A DNA stretch of 64,000 bases from JACDBE01 sp963714055 (GCA_963714055.1 OY970227.1:3038001-3102000); one strand, 5' to 3'; counted from the first letter of the stretch, positions 16,049-25,778 are shown. Notes: generated by a model from the sequence alone, not told the origin. A program made the numbers and translations.

Positions 16049-18115
16049 ATGAAGCGCTGGTGGTCACTGGTCCTCATGCTCGGGGTGTTGGTCGCCGGCC
16101 TGGCACCCGCGTCCGCCGCGCAACCGGCGACACCCGACAAGGAATCGATCCTGTCCGCGGTGGACCCGAGGGCAGCGGCCCGGGCGCAGGCTCGGGAACG
16201 GGCGGCGGCGGCACCGAACGCGTCCACCACGCCGGGTGGGGCTGCGGTGATGGCGGCGGCATCGCTCGTCCTGGCGCCGTGCGACGACGACCCGATCTTC
16301 CTGTGCGGGACGCTGCCGGTCCCGCTCGACCGGCGCGATCCTGACGCCCGGGTGGTGAACCTGCACGTCGAGGTGTATCCGCACACCGGCCCCCGGGCGA
16401 CGGCACGAGGCGCCGTGTTCGTGACCGAAGGTGGGCCGGGCTTCTCGGCCAGCTTGGCCCGGTACGACTTTGCCTTCTACTTGCTGGAGGCCGTCGCCCG
16501 CGACCACGACTTGGTGTTCGTCGACCAGCGGGGCGTGGGGCTGTCCGATGTGATCGACTGTCCCGATCTTCAGGACGAACGCATCTTCGCCACCCCGGAG
16601 CTCTACCCGGCTGCGGCGCGGTGCCACGACTCGCTGGGCGACGCCGCCAACCTGTACGCCACGGTCGACGTCGCCGCCGACCTGGAGGATGTGCGCCGGG
16701 CACTCGGCTACGGCCGGATCAACATCATTGGTGCCTCGTACGCCGGCGGCGACGCCATCACCTACACCGTGCACTACCCACAGAACGTGCGCTCGGTCGT
16801 CGTCGCCGACCCCGCCGCGGTGGATCTCGTCGAAGGTCCGGCCGGCTTCTTCGCCGAGGCGGCGCCGGGGGTCAGCGACATCGTCGGGTCGATCTGCAGC
16901 CGCTCCCCAGCCTGCGCAACCGCCAACCCCGACCCAGAGGACACGCTGGCCACGCTCGCCGCCCAGCTGCGGGGTCAACCCGTCTCCGGCATCGGCGTCG
17001 ACTCCATGGGGGTCGCCCACCAGGTGACCGTGGACGAGGCTTTGCTCGCCACCGGCATCGCGCGTTACGAGGCTGGGTTCGTCGGCCCCGGTGAGATCAC
17101 CCCGGCGGCGTCGGCGCTGGTCGCCGGCGACCCGGTGCCGCTGCTGCGATTGGCTGCCGACCTCCATCCCGACAGCTTCTTCTATGGCCATCCGGCACCG
17201 CGGGAGTTCTCCAATGGGCACGGTGTGGCCCGGACGTGCGTCGACTTTCCGCTCCAGTGGGACAAGGACGAGCCCGACCCGGCGGTCCGCCGTGCGCAGT
17301 TCGACACCGCCGTCGCCGCCCAGCCGCCGTTCTTCGGCCCGTTCTCCAGGGAAGCGTGGGCGACCCAGGGCAACCTCCAACCCGCCTGGTGCATCTCCTC
17401 CACCTGGGAGGACCGACCTGCCTTCACCCCGGGCACGACGGTGAGCGGGGTCCCGGCGCTGGTGATCCACGGCGAGTACGACACCGGCCTACCCGAGGCG
17501 TACTCGCGGTTCGCCGCCGAGATCCTCGACGCCGAACACGTCACCATGGCGTCCGCAGGGCACGCCGCCTGGTGGTGGTCGCCGTGCGGGCCTGAGTTGG
17601 TCGACCAGTTCATCCGGGCCCGGCGGGTGGTCGACGCCTCGTGCGCCGAGGAGCCGGCGTACTCCCCCTGGATGCCGGGCAGCTACCCGCTGACGGTGAC
17701 GTCGGCGCCGTCAGCCACCCAGGTCGGCGGCCCACCGGCGAACACGGCGACCCGCCGGCTGGCCACCGCGGTGGCGTGGACGGCGATGGACGGTCTCAAG
17801 CACAACTTCATCGTGCCCGGCGACAGCGCCGGGCTCCGTGGTGGGGTGGTGGACTGGGACCCGATCGAGGAACCCGACTTCTTCCTGGCCAGGTGGTTCT
17901 TCGAGGAGGTCCGGTTCACCGAGGACCTCGGTGTCAGCGGTGAGATCACGGGGTTGTCGAACACGCTCGAGGGCGAGCTCGTTGCCGAGGGACCTGGCGA
18001 TCGGCGGACGCGGGTGCGGTTCAGCATCCCCGGATTCGAATCCCCCGGCGCCGAGATGACTCTCGTTCTCGGCACCGGAGCCAACGCCCGGACATTCACT
18101 GTCCCTGCCCACTGA
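16049..18115 (+). CDS. secreted alpha/beta hydrolase, S33 (tripeptidyl aminopeptidase-like)
   Basis: An exported protein of 688 residues. The N-terminus MKRWWSLVLMLGVLVAG ending ASAAQ is a Sec signal peptide. The hydrolase fold follows: TEGGPGFSAS (oxyanion), FVDQRGVGLSD, nucleophile elbow IIGASYAGGDA, acid in HGEYDTGLP and the His in ASAGHAAWWW; the TAP-like C-terminal lid and about 170 further residues follow. Secreted proline-iminopeptidase/tripeptidyl aminopeptidases of actinobacteria share this layout. The ATG at 16049 is preferred over 16043 because GGAAGG lies 8 nt before it. Substrate unknown. Confidence 0.85.
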   Translation: MKRWWSLVLMLGVLVAGLAPASAAQPATPDKESILSAVDPRAAARAQARERAAAAPNASTTPGGAAVMAAASLVLAPCDDDPIFLCGTLPVPLDRRDPDARVVNLHVEVYPHTGPRATARGAVFVTEGGPGFSASLARYDFAFYLLEAVARDHDLVFVDQRGVGLSDVIDCPDLQDERIFATPELYPAAARCHDSLGDAANLYATVDVAADLEDVRRALGYGRINIIGASYAGGDAITYTVHYPQNVRSVVVADPAAVDLVEGPAGFFAEAAPGVSDIVGSICSRSPACATANPDPEDTLATLAAQLRGQPVSGIGVDSMGVAHQVTVDEALLATGIARYEAGFVGPGEITPAASALVAGDPVPLLRLAADLHPDSFFYGHPAPREFSNGHGVARTCVDFPLQWDKDEPDPAVRRAQFDTAVAAQPPFFGPFSREAWATQGNLQPAWCISSTWEDRPAFTPGTTVSGVPALVIHGEYDTGLPEAYSRFAAEILDAEHVTMASAGHAAWWWSPCGPELVDQFIRARRVVDASCAEEPAYSPWMPGSYPLTVTSAPSATQVGGPPANTATRRLATAVAWTAMDGLKHNFIVPGDSAGLRGGVVDWDPIEEPDFFLARWFFEEVRFTEDLGVSGEITGLSNTLEGELVAEGPGDRRTRVRFSIPGFESPGAEMTLVLGTGANARTFTVPAH

Positions 18116-18123
18116 GCGGCCTG

Positions 18124-18154
18124 CCCGGTCCTCTCCACCGGGTGGAGGACCGGG
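18124..18154. terminator. hairpin between convergent genes
   Basis: CCCGGTCCTC pairs with GAGGACCGGG, extended inward by CCACC/GGTGG with one bulged base. It lies 8 nt after the hydrolase stop and 30 nt before the end of the convergent deaminase, so it probably terminates both. No U-tract follows. Confidence 0.55.
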
Positions 18155-18184
18155 ATGAGCCCGCAGCCCTCGTGGTCGGCGCGG

Positions 18185-19219
18185 TCAGCCGGCGAACCCG
18201 TCGACGTAACGGGCGATCTCGTCCAGATAGCCGTCCCGCCGTTCGTCGTCGATCCAGGAGATGGCGAAGGAGTTCTCGGCGAGCGTCACCACCTCGGCGG
18301 GGGTGAGCGACGCCTCCTCGGCGAGGGCGAGGTAGTTGTCCACAACGTAGCCGCCGAAGTACGCCGGATCGTCCGAGTTGACGGTCACCAGCACTCCGGA
18401 TCGCAGCAGATGGGCGATCTCGGTCGCCTTCATGTCGTTGCCGGCGGTGACCAGGCGGTTGGAGAGCGGACAGCAGGTGAGGCCGATGCCCTGGGCCCGC
18501 AGCTCGTCGACCAGGCTGGGATCCTCGACGACGTTGCTGCCGTGGTCGATGCGCTCGGCGCCGACGTCGTGGAGCACGGTGCGGATGTTGTCGATGCTGC
18601 CCACCTGGTCGACGTCGCAATGCATCGTCAGCCGGTAGCCGAGCTCCCGGGCACGGGCGAACACTCCGGCGAATTTCTCGGGCGGGCTGTCCCGCTCGTC
18701 GGAGTCGAGGCCCACTCCGATGATCCCGTCCCGGAAGGGCATCGCCGCTTCCAGGGTCTCGGCGGCACTCTCGATCGTGTGATCGCGCAGGAAGCACATG
18801 ATCAGGTCGGCGTCGATGCCGAGCTCTTCTGCCTCCTCTACGGCGCGCCGGTACCCGGCGATCACATCTTCGAAGGGCACGCCGCGCGAGGTGTGTGCCT
18901 GCGGGTCGAAGAACATCTCGGCCCGGCGGACGCCGTCGGCGGCGGCGCGCACCAGGTAGGCGCGGGCCAGGTCGTAGAAGTCCTGCGCCTGCCTCAGCAC
19001 CTCCATCGCCGGGTAGTAGGCGGCGAGGAAGCCGGTCAGCGAGTCGAATCGCCGGGTCGCCTCCGCCGCCGCCGTCGTGTCCTGACGGATGTCGATTCCG
19101 TTGCGTCGGGCGAGGGTCAGCCGGTGCTCCGGCTCGAGCGTCCCCTCGAGGTGCAGGTGGAGCTCGGCCTTGGGGAGGCCGGTGACGAACTCGCGGGTCG
19201 TCGTCGCCGGCAGCGGCAC
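18185..19219 (-). CDS. adenine/adenosine deaminase family protein
   Basis: A zinc-dependent amidohydrolase of 344 residues. Metal and substrate motifs: AELHLHLEG, MHCDVDQ, RIDHGSNVVEDP and TVNSDDPAYFGGYV. The NSDDPAYFGGYV segment is what I associate with adenine deaminase-type members more than with classic adenosine deaminase; the substrate is not settled. GTG at 19219 has a GGGGAGGAA site 4 nt upstream, and PLPATTTREFVTGLPKAELHLH fits the family N-terminus, so the much longer reading from 19384, which would cross comM, is rejected. Confidence 0.85.
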   Translation of the reverse strand: MPLPATTTREFVTGLPKAELHLHLEGTLEPEHRLTLARRNGIDIRQDTTAAAEATRRFDSLTGFLAAYYPAMEVLRQAQDFYDLARAYLVRAAADGVRRAEMFFDPQAHTSRGVPFEDVIAGYRRAVEEAEELGIDADLIMCFLRDHTIESAAETLEAAMPFRDGIIGVGLDSDERDSPPEKFAGVFARARELGYRLTMHCDVDQVGSIDNIRTVLHDVGAERIDHGSNVVEDPSLVDELRAQGIGLTCCPLSNRLVTAGNDMKATEIAHLLRSGVLVTVNSDDPAYFGGYVVDNYLALAEEASLTPAEVVTLAENSFAISWIDDERRDGYLDEIARYVDGFAG

Positions 19220-19315
19220 GTTCCTCCCCGTCGGGTGGCGGTTCGCTCCACACGCTAGCCAGGGGCCCCCACCAGACCCCTGGTTCGTGTCATACCGATC
19301 CCATACGGTGGCGCC

Positions 19316-20780
19316 ATGTTCGCTTCGGTCACTTCCGTTGCCCTGGTCGGCGTCGAGCCACAGCCGGTGAGAGTCGAGGTCCATGTCGCCGGGCCAAGGG
19401 AGCGGTTCACCATCGTCGGGTTGCCCGACACCGCGGTGCGCGAGGCGCGTCAGCGGGTGTGGGCGGCGCTGTCGTCGAGCGGCTTCCGGCTCAAGGCGCG
19501 TTCGATCACGGTGAACCTGTCACCGGCCGACCTGCCCAAGGGTGGGTCCGCATACGACCTGCCCATCGCTCTCGGGCTTCTGGCCGCCAACGGAACGGTT
19601 CGCGCCGCCGACGTCGACGTGGTGGCGTTGGGCGAGCTGGCGCTGGACGGCCACATCCGACCGGTGGTCGGCGGCCTCGGAGCGGCGCTGGTGGCGGCCC
19701 GCACCGGCAAGCGGTGCCTGCTCGCCGACGGGACCGGTGACGCCTGGGCATCGGGCGCCGAAGTGACGACGGTGGCCGACCTCGCCGAGGCGGTGGCGGT
19801 GCTCCAGGGGGTGGAGGTAGGGCGGCGCCCGAGCCGGCCATCGCCGCCCCCGCATCGAGGCCCGGACCTCGCCGCGCTGCGCGGCCAGTCTGAGGCCAGG
19901 CGGGCACTCGAGATCGCCGCCGCCGGCGGGCACCACATCTTGCTCACCGGGCCGCCGGGGGCCGGCAAGACGATGCTGGCCCGGTGCCTTCCCGGCATCC
20001 TTCCGCCCCTCGACGACGGCGAGGCGCTCGACGTGGCGCTCGCCTGGGGAGCCGCAGGGCTCGACCGGGGTGCCGACCCGACGCCGCCCTTTCGCGCACC
20101 CCACCACACGGCGACCGTCGCCGGAGTCCTCGGTGGTGGCAGCGGGGTCCCGGTGCCAGGCGAGGTCACCCTGGCCCACCTCGGTGTGCTCTTCATGGAC
20201 GAGTTGGGCGAGTTCCCGGTGCATCTGCTCGACGCCATGCGCCAGCCGCTCGAGGAGGGCCGGATCGTGGTTGCCCGCAAGGGCAGTGCGGTCCGCTTCC
20301 CGTGCCGGTTCCAACTGGTCGCGGCCACCAACCCGTGCCCCTGTGGCTACCACGGCGACACGCTCAGGGGTTGCGACTGCAGCGAGCCCGCCCGGGACCG
20401 CTACCGGCGTCGCTTCTCGGGCCCGCTGCTCGATCGCATCGACCTGCGGTTGAACCTGCGGCGGCTGGACACCGACGACCTGGCCGGCCCACCGGGTGAG
20501 CCGAGCGTCGAAGTGCTGCGCCGCGTGGTGGCGGCACGCAAGCGCCAGACGGCACGGGGAGCGCTCAACCGCGACCTCGACCGGGAGACGCTCGACTCCA
20601 TGCAGTGGGAGCCCGAGGCGGTGGCCCGACTGAAGCGAGCGGTCGCCGAGCTCAACCTGTCGGCCCGGGGATGGGAGACGGGCGCGCCGGGTGGCGGTGA
20701 CGGTGGCCGACCTCGCCGAGTCCGAGGTCGTCACCTCGAGCCATGCCGGCGACGCGCTGCGATTCCGGGGTGCCGAGTGA
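19316..20780 (+). CDS. comM: ComM/YifB Mg-chelatase-like AAA+ protein (one frameshift)
   Basis: A hexameric helicase-type ATPase that aids branch migration during natural transformation in other bacteria. N-terminal Lon-like domain (GLPDTAVREARQRVWAAL, LSPADLPKGGSAYDLPIALG), then AAA+ with GPPGAGKTMLARCLPG, MDELGEFP and the zinc-ribbon-like NPCPCGYHG. Frame is lost near 20680; the alternative frame gives RARRVAVTVADLAESEVVTS and a stop at 20778. Repaired length is about 487. ATG at 19316 follows TACGGT by 6 nt. dprA overlaps its stop. Confidence 0.9.
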
Positions 20781-21695
20781 GCTGCCGGGGACGACCTCGC
20801 CCACGACGACCGCCTCCGCCTGGCCTTCGCCGGCCTGAACCCGGAGAAGCTGAGCCGGTTGCTGGCCGAGCACGGCCCGCGGCGGACCCTGCGCAGGCTG
20901 CTGTCGCACTCCGAGGGCGCAGCCGCGGGCGTGCGGGCTGCCGCCGGCGTCGACGCTGCCACCCGTCGCCACCAGCTGGAGTCGAGCGGCGTCGAGGTGC
21001 GCTTCAGGGGGGATCCCGGGTACCCAGACTCCCTGACCGGCACTCCCGACCCGCCCGACGTCCTGTTCGTCCGTGGCCGGCTCCCGACAGGCCAGGCGGT
21101 GGCCGTGGTGGGGACCCGCCGGTGCACCGCCTACGGGCGCCAGCTCGCCACCGAGTACGGACAGGCGATCGCCGGCGCCGGCTGGGTGCTGGTGTCCGGG
21201 CTCGCCCGCGGCATCGACGGGGCCGCTCACGCCGGCACGGTGGCCGCCGGGGGAGCAGGTATCGCCGTGCTCGGGTGCGGCCCCGACATCCACTACCCGC
21301 CGGAGCATCGGACGCTGGGCGACCGGTTGGTAGAGGCCGGGGGAGCCGTGGTGACCGAGTACCCGCCCGGTGCCGCTCCGGAGCCGTGGCGATTCCCGTT
21401 GCGCAACCGGATCATCAGCGGGCTGTCGTCTGCGGTGGTGGTGGTCGAGGCCGGCGTCACCGGAGGCGCCCTCATCACCGCCGGATACGCCCTGGCCCAC
21501 GGCGTCCCGGTGTTCGCCGTGCCCGGTGACGTGCGCCGGGAGTCGTCGAAGGGCTGCAACCTGCTGATCCGAGACGGCGCCCACCCTGTTCTCGACCCCG
21601 ACGACCTCATCGAGGAGTTGAGCCTCGTGCTCGGTCCGCCGGCCAAGGTCGCCCAGGCACCGGACGGGCCCGACGTGAACGTCGCCGCCGGCTGA
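20777..21695 (+). CDS. dprA: DNA-processing protein DprA (probable indel near start)
   Basis: DprA loads RecA on incoming single-stranded DNA. The Rossmann domain is intact: VVGTRRCTAYGRQLATEYGQ, VLVSGLARGIDGAAHAGTV, VLGCGPDIHYPPEH, EYPPG, FPLRNRIISGLS and GALITAGYALAHG. The open frame begins mid-domain at a TTG (20859), but DDLAHDDRLRLAFAGLNPEKLSRLL lies in frame upstream with no start codon. A GTG at 20777 overlapping the comM stop (GTGA) joins this frame if the GGGG at 20787-20790 is really GGG, giving about 305 residues. Confidence 0.9.
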
Positions 21696-21777
21696 CCCGG
21701 ACCGGTCATCCTCGAGCACGAGACAGCCGGTCGCCAGGGTCGTTGACGGTGCCCGCTGGGACGGGGAGCATGAGGCG

Positions 21778-22752
21778 ATGCACGACACCGCGCCCGCAGC
21801 TCTCGACGAGCCTGACAGACATCTGTCAGCCGCCGGCGGTGCACCTCCTGCCACCACGGAGTCGCTGGCCGGGGAGGTGTCCGACTATCTCGATCGCTTG
21901 AAGTCACGCCGTCGGCTCAGCGAGCACACCGTCGCCGCCTACCGGGGCGACCTCGCCCAGTTCACCCGGTTCTGCGCCGGGCGGGGGGTGACCGGGTTGG
22001 ACGACGTCGACCGGCGCACCGTCAGAGGCTTCGTGGCCCGGCTCTCGGACGACGGCTACGCCCCGCGCTCGGTGGCGCGGAAGGCGTCTGCGGTGCGCGC
22101 CTTCCTCGCCGATGCGGTGAGGAGCGGTCGGCTCGATGCCAGCCCGGCAGCGGGTCTGGCCCGTCCCAAGCGACCGGCAACCCTGCCCAAGGCGCTCCCG
22201 GCGAGCGCCGTTGCCGGAGCCCTCGATCGGCTCGGCGACCGCGTCGGGCCCGGTGGCGGCGGGGACGACCCGGTGGCGCTGCGCGACCGCGCCATCCTCG
22301 AGGTGCTGTACGGGACCGGGCTGCGTGTGTCGGAGCTGGCCGGGCTCACCGTCGACGACGTTCCGAGAGGCGACTTCCTCATGGTGACCGGAAAGGGTGG
22401 CAAGCCTCGCCAGGTGCCGTTCACCGGGGCGGCGCGGCGTGCCTTGGGCGACTACCTGGACCGCGGCCGGCTCCGCCTCGCCGGACCCAACGCCGGGCAG
22501 GCATTGTGGGTGGGCGTCAGAGGGGGCCGGCTCGACCCGCGCGGCATCCGCCGGGTGGTACAGGCGAGGCTGGGGACCTTCCCGCACGCCCTTCGTCACT
22601 CGTTCGCCACCCACCTCCTCGAGAACGGCGCCGACCTGCGCACCGTCCAGGAGCTGCTCGGCCACCGGGAGCTGGCGACGACCCAGATCTACACTGCGGT
22701 GTCCCGTCGCCATCTCAGGGCCACCTATGACCGAAGCCACCCCAGGGCGTGA
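21778..22752 (+). CDS. xerC: tyrosine recombinase XerC
   Basis: A 324-residue site-specific recombinase for chromosome dimer resolution. N-terminal SAM-like core-binding domain (RRRLSEHTVAAYRGDLAQFTRFC), then the catalytic domain with R183 (TGLRVSEL), K206 (TGKGGK), H270-x-x-R273 (HALRHSFATHLL), H296 (LLGHREL) and nucleophile Y305 (TTQIYT). All catalytic residues are present. The location between dprA and whiG-rpsB is the usual actinobacterial place for the chromosomal XerC, not a phage integrase. Confidence 0.92.
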   Translation: MHDTAPAALDEPDRHLSAAGGAPPATTESLAGEVSDYLDRLKSRRRLSEHTVAAYRGDLAQFTRFCAGRGVTGLDDVDRRTVRGFVARLSDDGYAPRSVARKASAVRAFLADAVRSGRLDASPAAGLARPKRPATLPKALPASAVAGALDRLGDRVGPGGGGDDPVALRDRAILEVLYGTGLRVSELAGLTVDDVPRGDFLMVTGKGGKPRQVPFTGAARRALGDYLDRGRLRLAGPNAGQALWVGVRGGRLDPRGIRRVVQARLGTFPHALRHSFATHLLENGADLRTVQELLGHRELATTQIYTAVSRRHLRATYDRSHPRA

Positions 22753-23506
22753 GGCGGCTGCCCGCGCCATCGACGACTTGTGGCAGCGGCTGCGAGGCGA
22801 TGGGGACGAGAGGGCTCGTCACGGGCTGATCCTGCACTACGCCCCACTGGTCAAGTACGTCGCCGGGCGACTCGGCTCAGGGCTGCGCCGGGCGGTGGAC
22901 GGGGAGGATCTCATCTCCTACGGCACCCTCGGCTTGATCGACGCGGTGGACCGGTTCGAGCCGGAGCGGGGGTTGAGGTTCGAGACCTACGCGGCGGCTC
23001 GGATTCGTGGGGCGATCATCGACGAGCTGCGCCGGCTCGACTGGGTGCCCCGGCGGGTCAGGGCCAGGGGCCGCCAGCTCCAGGAGGGTCTAGCCGAGCT
23101 GGAGCACCGGCTGCAACGTACCTGTACCGAAGAGGAGCTCGCCGACCACCTCGGCGTCGGCGTCGGCGAGGTGCGCGGCACCCTGGCGGACATGGCGGAA
23201 GGCGGTCTGGTGGCGCTCGACGAGCTCACCGCCGGCGGGGCCCCCATCGGCGAGCTGCTGGCTGACCCCGCCGCCGTCGATCCGGAGGCCGCCGCCGAGC
23301 GCACCGAGCTCCGCCGGGTGCTCATCGACACGGTCCGCTCGCTGCCGGATCGGGAGAGGACCATCGTCGCCCTCTACTACTACGAGTCGATGACGCTGCA
23401 GCAGGTCGCCGGTGTGCTCGGGGTCACCGAGTCCCGCGTCTCGCAGATTCACGCCAAGGTGGTGATCAGCCTGCGGAACCGGCTCCTCGCCGCCACCCGG
23501 GCCTGA
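22727..23506 (+). CDS. whiG: RNA polymerase sigma factor, WhiG/FliA family
   Basis: A 259-residue sigma-70 group 3 factor. Region 2 is HYAPLVKYVAGRLGSGL, GEDLISYGTLGLIDAVDRFEPERGL and FETYAAARIRGAIIDELR; regions 3 and 4 are DWVPRRVRARGRQLQEGLAELE and MTLQQVAGVLGVTESRVSQIHAKVV. WhiG controls sporulation in Streptomyces, and FliA controls flagella elsewhere; which regulon applies here is unknown and no flagellar gene is in the window. The ATG at 22727 overlaps the end of xerC by 26 nt. Confidence 0.9.
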   Translation: MTEATPGREAAARAIDDLWQRLRGDGDERARHGLILHYAPLVKYVAGRLGSGLRRAVDGEDLISYGTLGLIDAVDRFEPERGLRFETYAAARIRGAIIDELRRLDWVPRRVRARGRQLQEGLAELEHRLQRTCTEEELADHLGVGVGEVRGTLADMAEGGLVALDELTAGGAPIGELLADPAAVDPEAAAERTELRRVLIDTVRSLPDRERTIVALYYYESMTLQQVAGVLGVTESRVSQIHAKVVISLRNRLLAATRA

Positions 23507-23558
23507 GCCGCCGAGCCAGGGGACTGCAGGCCGAATCGGGCTGGTCCCCCCGGCGGGC

Positions 23559-23564
23559 TACAAT
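23559..23564 (+). promoter_or_regulatory. candidate rpsB promoter (-10 TACAAT)
   Basis: GGCTACAATCG closely resembles the rpsO promoter's GGCTACAATCA. No convincing -35 hexamer is visible. It would give a leader of about 100 nt before rpsB. Confidence 0.45.
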
Positions 23565-23593
23565 CGCAATCAACTACACACGTCCACCGCAAT

Positions 23594-23625
23594 CCCCACG
23601 GGTCGGAGCCACGGCTCCGCTGGGG
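23594..23625 (+). promoter_or_regulatory. hairpin in the rpsB 5' leader
   Basis: CCCCA (23594-23598) can pair with TGGGG (23621-23625), enclosing CGGAGC-CACG-GCTCCG. Ribosomal protein leaders are often sites of autogenous control; whether S2 binds here is conjecture. Confidence 0.35.
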
Positions 23626-23670
23626 GCTCGAAGGGTGGGCGGAGGAACCAACCCCTATTGGAGGACCACA

Positions 23671-24420
23671 GTGTCTGTCGTCAGCATGCGGCAGCTGCTG
23701 GAGGCCGGAGTCCACTTCGGCCACCAGACGCGCCGTTGGGATCCCAAGATGCGCCCGTTCATCTTCACGGAGCGCAACGGGATCCACATCATCGACCTCC
23801 GCCAGACCCTGCAAAAGGTCGAGGAGGCCGCAGCCCTGGTCCGTGACGTGACCGCCACCGGCGGGGTGGTGCTCTTCGTCGGCACCAAGAAGCAGGCCCA
23901 GGCACCGATCCGTGAGGCGGCCACCTCGGCCGGCATGCCCTATGTCCACCATCGCTGGCTGGGCGGCATGCTCACCAACTTCACCACCATCCACAAGCGC
24001 ATCCTCTACATGCTCGAGTTGGAGCGAATGGAGGCATCCGGTGAGATGGACGTGCTCCCCAAGAAGGAGCGCCTGCGTCTCCGCCGTGAGCTCGAGAAGC
24101 TGCAGACGGTGCTCGGCGGCGTCCGCGACCTGCACCGGCCGCCCGACGCCGTCTTCATCATCGACGTCAAGACCGAGCACATCGCGGTGACCGAGGCTCA
24201 CCGGCTGAAGATCCCGGTCATCGCGGTGGTCGACACCAACTGCGATCCGGATGACGTCGACTTGGTGATCCCGGGGAACGATGACGCCATCCGCGCCTCC
24301 GAACTGCTGGCGGGGATCATCGCCGAGGCCGCCAAGGCAGGCACCGGTCTCTCCCAGGCGGGGCGCAAGGAGATCGACGCCGACGCCGTCGGGATCGGCA
24401 CCGTGGGCGAAGGCGGATGA
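23671..24420 (+). CDS. rpsB: 30S ribosomal protein uS2
   Basis: A 249-residue uS2: MRQLLEAGVHFGHQTRRWDPKM, FIFTERNGIHIIDLRQTL, FVGTKKQAQAPIREAA, HRWLGGMLTNFTTIHKR and PDAVFIIDVKTEHIAVTEA. A strong GGAGGA site (23660-23665) lies 5 nt before GTG 23671, which decides this start over the longer frame from 23635. Its stop overlaps the tsf ATG by 4 nt. First gene of the long translation/lipid cluster. Confidence 0.97.
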   Translation: MSVVSMRQLLEAGVHFGHQTRRWDPKMRPFIFTERNGIHIIDLRQTLQKVEEAAALVRDVTATGGVVLFVGTKKQAQAPIREAATSAGMPYVHHRWLGGMLTNFTTIHKRILYMLELERMEASGEMDVLPKKERLRLRRELEKLQTVLGGVRDLHRPPDAVFIIDVKTEHIAVTEAHRLKIPVIAVVDTNCDPDDVDLVIPGNDDAIRASELLAGIIAEAAKAGTGLSQAGRKEIDADAVGIGTVGEGG

Positions 24421-25034
24421 CGATCTCCGCCAAGGACGTGCAATCGCTCCGGCAAGCGACCGGCGCAGGGATGATGGACGCCAAGCGAGCCCTCGAGGAC
24501 GCCGCCGGCGACGTAGCCAAGGCCACCGAGCTGCTGCGCGAGCGAGGGCTGGCGGCCGCCGCCAAGCGGACCGACCGGGCCCAGACCGACGGTGCCATCG
24601 GCAGCTACCTGCACTCGCAGGCGGGACGCCCCGTGGTCGGGGTCCTCGTCGAGCTGGCCGCCGAGACCGACTTCGTGGCCAAGAGCGCCGAGTTCCGGAA
24701 GGCGGCCAACGACATCGCCATGCACATCGCCGCCGCCAGTCCCACCTGGGTACGGCGTGAGGACGTGCCCGAAGACGTCGTGGCCAAGGAGAAGGAGCTG
24801 ATCGCCGCTCAGGCCCGCAACGAGGGCAAGCCCGACCACGTCGTCGACAGGATCGTCGACGGGCGGGTGGGCTCGTTCTACCGTGACAACGTGCTCTACG
24901 ACCAGGCGTTCGTCCGCACCGACGACTTCGACGGTACGGTCGGCGACATGGTGCGCCAGCTCGGTGTCCAGATGGGCGAGAACATCTCGGTGGCACGGTT
25001 CTCCCGCCTCCAGGTCGGCCAGGGCGACGGGTGA
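24417..25034 (+). CDS. tsf: elongation factor Ts
   Basis: Nucleotide exchange factor for EF-Tu, 205 residues. The UBA-like N-terminus (SAKDVQSLRQATGAGMMDAKRALEDA) and the EF-Tu contact motif ETDFVAKSAEF are clear. It is a short EF-Ts compared with the ~280 residues of E. coli: only one dimerisation-type subdomain follows, as in Thermus and some other lineages. Translationally coupled to both rpsB and pyrH. Confidence 0.96.
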   Translation: MTISAKDVQSLRQATGAGMMDAKRALEDAAGDVAKATELLRERGLAAAAKRTDRAQTDGAIGSYLHSQAGRPVVGVLVELAAETDFVAKSAEFRKAANDIAMHIAAASPTWVRREDVPEDVVAKEKELIAAQARNEGKPDHVVDRIVDGRVGSFYRDNVLYDQAFVRTDDFDGTVGDMVRQLGVQMGENISVARFSRLQVGQGDG

Positions 25035-25741
25035 CGGTGGCCAACCGCGTCGTCCTCAAGCTGTCCGGCGAGGCGTTCGCCGACCCGACCCTGAACTACG
25101 GCATCGATCCGGCGATGGTCGACAGCGTCGCCAAGGAGATCGCCACGGTCCACGCCGAGGGCCATCAGGTGGCCGTCGTGGTCGGCGGCGGCAACATCTT
25201 CCGGGGGCTCAGCTCGGCGGCCCAGGGCATGGACCGCGCCAACGCCGACTACATGGGGATGCTGGCCACGGTGATCAACGCCCTGGCTCTCCGGGACGGC
25301 ATCGAGCGCGCCGGCGCCGACTGCCGGGTCCAGACGGCGATCTCCATCCAGCAGGTGGCCGAGCCGTACATCCGGCTGCGGGCCGTCCGCCACCTCGAGA
25401 AGGGCCGGATCGTGGTACTGGCCGGGGGGACCGGCAACCCGTTCTTCACCACCGACACCACCGCCGCCCTGCGCGCCGCCGAGATCGGCGCCGACGCCGT
25501 CCTCAAGGGGACGAGGGTGGACGGCGTCTTCGACGCCGACCCTCGCACCAATCCCGATGCCAACCTGCTCACCGACGTCACCTATCTCCAGGTCATCTCG
25601 GAGAGACTCCAGGTGATGGATTCGACCGCCATTACGATGTGCATGGACAACGACCTCCCCATCCGGGTGTTCAACATGACCGAGCCCGGGAACATCGCCC
25701 GAGCGGTGCGGGGCGAGGCGGTGGGGACGCTCGTCCACTGA
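25031..25741 (+). CDS. pyrH: uridylate kinase
   Basis: ATP-dependent phosphorylation of UMP to UDP, hexameric. Of 236 residues: VVLKLSGEAF, VVVGGGNIFRG, RANADYMGMLATVINALAL, VLAGGTGNPFFTTDTTAALRA and KGTRVDGVFDADP. GTG at 25031 overlaps the tsf stop (GTGA). Position between tsf and frr is universal. Confidence 0.97.
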   Translation: MTVANRVVLKLSGEAFADPTLNYGIDPAMVDSVAKEIATVHAEGHQVAVVVGGGNIFRGLSSAAQGMDRANADYMGMLATVINALALRDGIERAGADCRVQTAISIQQVAEPYIRLRAVRHLEKGRIVVLAGGTGNPFFTTDTTAALRAAEIGADAVLKGTRVDGVFDADPRTNPDANLLTDVTYLQVISERLQVMDSTAITMCMDNDLPIRVFNMTEPGNIARAVRGEAVGTLVH

Positions 25742-25778
25742 CGAGCGTCCTCTTCGGCCGGCGACCACGGAGGTGGCG

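Noticed and set aside
18185..19384. 399-codon reading of the deaminase
   Set aside because: The extension overlaps comM and its promoter, has no ribosome site, and the GTG at 19219 has a strong one.
21778..22752. XerC as the integrase of a mobile element
   Set aside because: Located in the conserved dprA-xerC-whiG-rpsB order with no phage or att features nearby.
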